Shown piece by piece: positions 21,613 to 23,843 of a DNA stretch of 23,843 nucleotides. Every line of letters starts with the position of its first letter. The first letter of the stretch is position 1. Source of the stretch: JALRHH01 sp964638875 (GTDB lineage Bacteria; Patescibacteriota; Saccharimonadia; Saccharimonadales; JALRHH01); assembly GCA_964638875.1 (NCBI GenBank), contig CAZXBL010000011.1, positions 1 through 23,843 of the forward strand. The letters run 5' to 3'. Under the pieces are notes generated by a model. The model saw only the letters and a program-made list of their open reading frames with translations. It was not told the DNA's origin and did no database searches. The translations under genes and the position numbers were made by a program.

Positions 21613-21725
21613 CCCGAGGTGGATAGCGCACAGCTGCAGCCATGCTCGATGCAAGCATCTGTGCGTGGCTTTGCCGACCGAACCACTTTTACTTCGTAAA
21701 AGACTGGTTCAAATCCAGCCTGAAA
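21613..21725 (-). repeat. tRNA-linked structured element, copy C
   Basis: On the minus strand after tRNA-Arg(UCU) and its terminator. Hairpin I pairs GAACCA (21705-21710 side) with TGGTTC (21680-21685 side) around CTTTTAC-GAA-GTAAAAG. The T-arm copy GTGGTTCG (21686-21679) is followed by a 54-base core (21678-21625) and then ATCCACCTCGGG (21624-21613), copying the tRNA's 3' T-arm and acceptor. The core is identical to that of copy A except for the apical stem-loop and four bases near the end. No coding capacity. Confidence 0.8.
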
Positions 21726-21764
21726 CCAAATAAAAGACCGGCATGTCACCGGTCTTTTATTTGG
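21726..21764 (-). terminator. Terminator of tRNA-Arg(UCU)
   Basis: A 16-bp stem (21726-21741 with 21749-21764) with a seven-base loop. Core AAAAGACCGG/CCGGTCTTTT, ending in T-rich sequence on the minus strand, and including the CCA end in the stem. Confidence 0.88.
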
Positions 21765-21838
21765 TGCCCCGAGGTGGATTCGAACCACCGACCTTAGGCT
21801 TAGAAGTCCTCTGCTCTATCCAGCTGAGCTATCAGGGC
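21762..21838 (-). tRNA. tRNA-Arg(UCU), imperfect anticodon stem
   Basis: Acceptor GCCCTGA/TCGGGGC with a T-G pair, D-arm GCTCAGCTGGATAGAGC, loop CTTCTAA (anticodon TCT), T-arm GGTGG-TTCGAAT-CCACC, discriminator A and encoded CCA. The anticodon stem reads GAGGA/GCCTA, so only the three middle pairs form; 27-43 and 31-39 are mismatched. It is flanked by a 5' fragment copy (21938-21953) and element C. Confidence 0.85.
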
Positions 21839-21914
21839 ATATGCACCAATTCATTACATCTAAATAAGTTGTTAAGGTAAACGTAGAAGCTGGTTAGGGC
21901 AGTCTGCTATTAAC

Positions 21915-21958
21915 TATTTCTACAGCAAGCTGCGCCTGCTGAGCTACCAGGGCGCACC
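21915..21958 (-). pseudogene. 5' tRNA fragment (acceptor and D-arm start)
   Basis: Minus strand GCCCTGGTAGCTCAGC (21953-21938) matches the 5' end of tRNA-Arg(UCU) (21838-21823) at 15 of 16 bases, and both copies are preceded by TTGGTGC. After this the tRNA match stops and a hairpin CAGCA/TGCTG follows. It is a duplicated 5' end that breaks off in the D-arm, so it cannot be a working tRNA. Confidence 0.65.
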
Positions 21959-22003
21959 AACAGGGGTGATTATATCATACTAGCTTGATGGATCTGTAAT
22001 GAT

Positions 22004-22588
22004 CTAACGACCTTGCATGACGTCAAGCATCACGACCTGCGCTGCTAATGTTTGCCAGCCAACTTTTGCTTCCAGTGATTCATCATCTACGGCTAACTCG
22101 TAATGATCACGAAAATTTGTAGTCTTGTTATAACGCGCAGTGATTTGTTTTGTCACAGGATTAATAAAATCAAAGTGGTACTTAAACACAAAAGGCAATT
22201 CCCCGATGAGTGGGATAAAACCCCACAGCCTTCTCAAGATAGCAACTGGCATGCTTCTTTCCCGAACCACTGCTACGATGTTTTCCTCAGCATCCATAAG
22301 TTCGTAGGTGCTCCGAAGCAATGAGCTTTTAAATGATTTTTGCAAAGCACCGATTTGTTTACCGTTTTGATCGTTCACAAAGAATCGCCCATGAATATCC
22401 ATAACTTTTTCGGCTGTGACAGTAAATCCGACGTTCGTTTTTGCTTCATCACAATAGAATTCAACTTTTTCTCTCATTGTGAAGCGTTTTTGATGCGCAT
22501 AGGCAAGCAGCTTCGACCTATCATCATTATATACGCGATATTGGTTAGCAAGTGGAGCGAGCTTCTGCTCGACAATGAATTTCTTCAT
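22004..22588 (-). CDS. LURP-one-related (tubby-like barrel) protein
   Basis: A 194-residue protein. The alternating strand pattern, with YRVYNDDRSKLLAYAHQKRF, then VMDIHGRFFVNDQNGKQIGALQKSFKSSLLRSTYELMD and IVAVVRERS, is that of the LURP-one/scramblase-like barrel. Bacterial and plant members are mostly of unknown function; a membrane-lipid link is suspected for the wider fold. There is no signal peptide; a moderately hydrophobic segment WGFIPLIGELPFVF could contact the membrane. It starts 21 bases after the aberrant tRNA-Gly with no terminator between, so the two are likely co-transcribed. Confidence 0.75.
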   Translation of the reverse strand: MKKFIVEQKLAPLANQYRVYNDDRSKLLAYAHQKRFTMREKVEFYCDEAKTNVGFTVTAEKVMDIHGRFFVNDQNGKQIGALQKSFKSSLLRSTYELMDAEENIVAVVRERSMPVAILRRLWGFIPLIGELPFVFKYHFDFINPVTKQITARYNKTTNFRDHYELAVDDESLEAKVGWQTLAAQVVMLDVMQGR

Positions 22589-22609
22589 AAAAGTATCCGA
22601 TGTCTAGAT

Positions 22610-22684
22610 TGGTGCGGGTGGAGGGAGTCTAACCCTCGTCGCCTGCTTGGAAGGCAGGAATAATAAACGTTATACCACACCCGC
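22610..22684 (-). tRNA. tRNA-Gly(UCC) with non-canonical D- and T-loops
   Basis: Acceptor GCGGGTG/CACCCGC, anticodon stem CCTGC/GCAGG with loop CTTCCAA (anticodon TCC), T-stem GAGGG/CCCTC, discriminator A and encoded CCA. Two conserved tertiary elements are missing. The T-loop is TTAGACT instead of TTCGAnT (C56 is A), and the D-loop AACGTTTA has T-T where G18-G19 should be. The D-stem is weak. All helices needed for glycyl-tRNA synthetase recognition remain. Confidence 0.85.
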
Positions 22685-22723
22685 ATATGACAGAAGACCA
22701 AATAATTGTAACAGATGTAATTC

Positions 22724-22732
22724 TGATATAAT
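22724..22732 (+). promoter_or_regulatory. Extended -10 promoter of the metal ATPase
   Basis: TGA then TATAAT (22727-22732), a perfect extended -10, with only a weak upstream hexamer (TTGTAA). The start near 22739 gives a leader of about 28 bases including the SD AAAGGGGAG. Confidence 0.7.
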
Positions 22733-22766
22733 AGTCGTAAATAGGGTTAGTAAACAAAGGGGAGTC

Positions 22767-23843
22767 ATGTTAAAGCGTGTCAGAAAATTTCTGAAAGAAT
22801 ACCGGCAGTTTAGTTTTGCGGCAACAGCGGCAGTCATCGCACTGATACTAGATTTATCAACCTTAGACACAGCAGCACATCTTGTGTTGGGTATCACGGC
22901 TGGGATCCTGTCCATCCCATTGGCAATTGATATGGTCAAGACCTTGCGAAGTGGACACTTTGGGATTGATGTATTAGCACTGACAGCTATCATTACCTCA
23001 ATTGTGCTGGGCGAGTATTGGGCAGCACTCATTATTGTCTTAATGTTGACAGGGGGTGAATCACTGGAGGATTATGCCGAAAAGCGTGCCACCCGTGAAC
23101 TAGATAGCCTTATATCTAACCGACCTAAAAAGGCACACTTACTAAAGGGCCGCAAAACAGTTGATATTCGTGTGTCTGAAGTCAGTGCCGGCGATAAACT
23201 GACAATTTTACCTGGTGAAGTTATTCCTGTTGATGCGACAATTATCGAAGGTACTACCAGTATCAATGAAGCCAGCATTACCGGAGAGAGTGTACCTGTT
23301 ACTAAAAGTAAGGGCGATACGATACTGAGTGGTTCTATTAATATTGATGGCGCCCTGACTGTAAAGGCGCTCCATACCGCTGCCGATAGCCAGTATGAAC
23401 AGATCATTAAACTCGTCAAAAACGCCACTGCTAGTCACTCGCCTTTTGTACGACTGGCAGACCGCTACAGTGTGCCTTTTACTGCAATTTCATTCATGAT
23501 TGCCGGTGCTGCTTGGTTCATTTCCGGTGACGCTATCCGCTTCTTGGAAGTCCTGGTTGTAGCGACGCCATGTCCCCTGCTGCTTGGTGCACCTATTGCC
23601 ATTATTTCTGGTATGAGTCGTGCTTCTAAGAACGGCGTAATAATTAAGACCGGATCTGCCCTTGAGCAGCTTGCTGCTGTGCAAACTATCGCTTTCGACA
23701 AGACTGGAACCCTCACTAAGGGCCTACCAGCTGTTGACAAGGTTAAGACTTACAACAAATTCTCTGAGGATGAAGTCATCAGAGCCGCCGCAGCGCTGGA
23801 GCAGAACTCTAATCACATTCTAGCTAACGCTGTAATCTCATAT
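22767..23843 (+). CDS. Heavy-metal P-type (P1B) ATPase, N-terminal 359 residues (cut by window edge)
   Basis: An ATP-driven metal cation exporter of the plasma membrane. Membrane spans begin about residue 17, with no N-terminal HMA metal-binding domain and no CxxC motif. The actuator motif ITGESVPV (about residue 170) is followed by the metal-site helix VVATPCPLLLGAP (Thr267-Pro-Cys269-Pro) and the phosphorylation site FDKTGTLTKG (Asp311). TPC in place of the CPC of copper and zinc pumps places it in a less studied P1B class, so the metal is uncertain. SD AAAGGGGAG precedes the ATG, and an extended -10 lies at 22724-22732. The rest of the ATP-binding domain lies beyond the window. Confidence 0.93.
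   Translation, partial: MLKRVRKFLKEYRQFSFAATAAVIALILDLSTLDTAAHLVLGITAGILSIPLAIDMVKTLRSGHFGIDVLALTAIITSIVLGEYWAALIIVLMLTGGESLEDYAEKRATRELDSLISNRPKKAHLLKGRKTVDIRVSEVSAGDKLTILPGEVIPVDATIIEGTTSINEASITGESVPVTKSKGDTILSGSINIDGALTVKALHTAADSQYEQIIKLVKNATASHSPFVRLADRYSVPFTAISFMIAGAAWFISGDAIRFLEVLVVATPCPLLLGAPIAIISGMSRASKNGVIIKTGSALEQLAAVQTIAFDKTGTLTKGLPAVDKVKTYNKFSEDEVIRAAAALEQNSNHILANAVISY

Noticed and set aside
7648..22720. The 12-mer TAACAGATGTAA at 7648-7659 and 22709-22720, upstream of a regulator and the ATPase
   Set aside because: In 24 kb of AT-rich sequence several chance 12-mer repeats are expected; spacing to the genes differs and no palindrome is shared.
22670..23740. Several minus-strand frames opposite the ATPase
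   Set aside because: The plus strand encodes a textbook P-type ATPase with all motifs; the opposite frames are shadows.
1..23843. UGA recoding as glycine, as in some CPR lineages
   Set aside because: Genes end normally under the standard code, no in-frame UGA is needed in any conserved motif, and the tRNA-Gly present has anticodon UCC, not UCA.
1..23843. CRISPR arrays, transposase genes and rRNA genes
   Set aside because: No regularly spaced direct repeats, no transposase or integrase motifs and no rRNA-like stretches were seen.

Overview
The window looks like a chromosomal segment of a small-genome epibiont of the Patescibacteria/CPR radiation, most likely a Saccharibacteria (TM7) relative. 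The reasons are very compact gene packing with overlapping 3' ends, many short-leader or leaderless starts, a helix-turn-helix domain fused to MurA, REC-only response regulators, secreted repeat proteins with an LPxTG-like tail, and a near-complete peptidoglycan precursor set beside few biosynthetic genes. The taxon is inferred from gene content, not from a marker search. The standard genetic code fits every gene. A run of 10 N (4102-4111) marks a scaffold join.

Layout. 1-1201 (minus): partial D-Ala-D-Ala ligase and an HxGH nucleotidyltransferase with an operator-like palindrome in its promoter. 1321-3339: tRNA-Glu, terminator, and a large secreted or wall-anchored protein. 3458-7417 (minus): a multi-membrane-span histidine kinase (split only by the assembly gap), a LuxI/FeeM-like acyltransferase-domain protein and a pyruvoyl-dependent arginine decarboxylase. 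The decarboxylase has a consensus promoter and a hairpin/T-run leader. 7726-8952 (plus): three REC-only response regulators. 8981-11725: MurD, and convergent MurI-FolD. 11844-14797: membrane protein, tRNA-Lys, HAD phosphatase, NAD(P)-binding protein, VOC protein. 15059-16932: tRNA-Arg(UCG), KGG stress protein, four-span membrane protein, HTH/DUF3467-like protein. 16991-21014: MurB, GlyA and HTH-MurA. 21016-22684 (minus): a membrane-anchored probable OB-fold protein, tRNA-His, tRNA-Arg(UCU), a LURP-one-like protein and an aberrant tRNA-Gly(UCC). 22767-end: a heavy-metal P-type ATPase, cut by the window edge.

How the genes fit together. Ddl, MurI, MurD, MurB and MurA supply the lipid II peptide and sugar precursors. 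GlyA and FolD form a one-carbon pair. The decarboxylase, acyltransferase and sensor kinase lie in a row and diverge from three receiver-only proteins. This is a plausible but untested signal synthesis and perception module.

The two most unusual signals are (i) that module and (ii) a repeated structured element found downstream of three tRNA genes. Each copy is a duplicated tRNA T-arm whose T-loop is interrupted by a 53-54 nt hairpin core. The core stems change in a compensatory way between copies, and an antisense copy of the T-arm lies just before the core.
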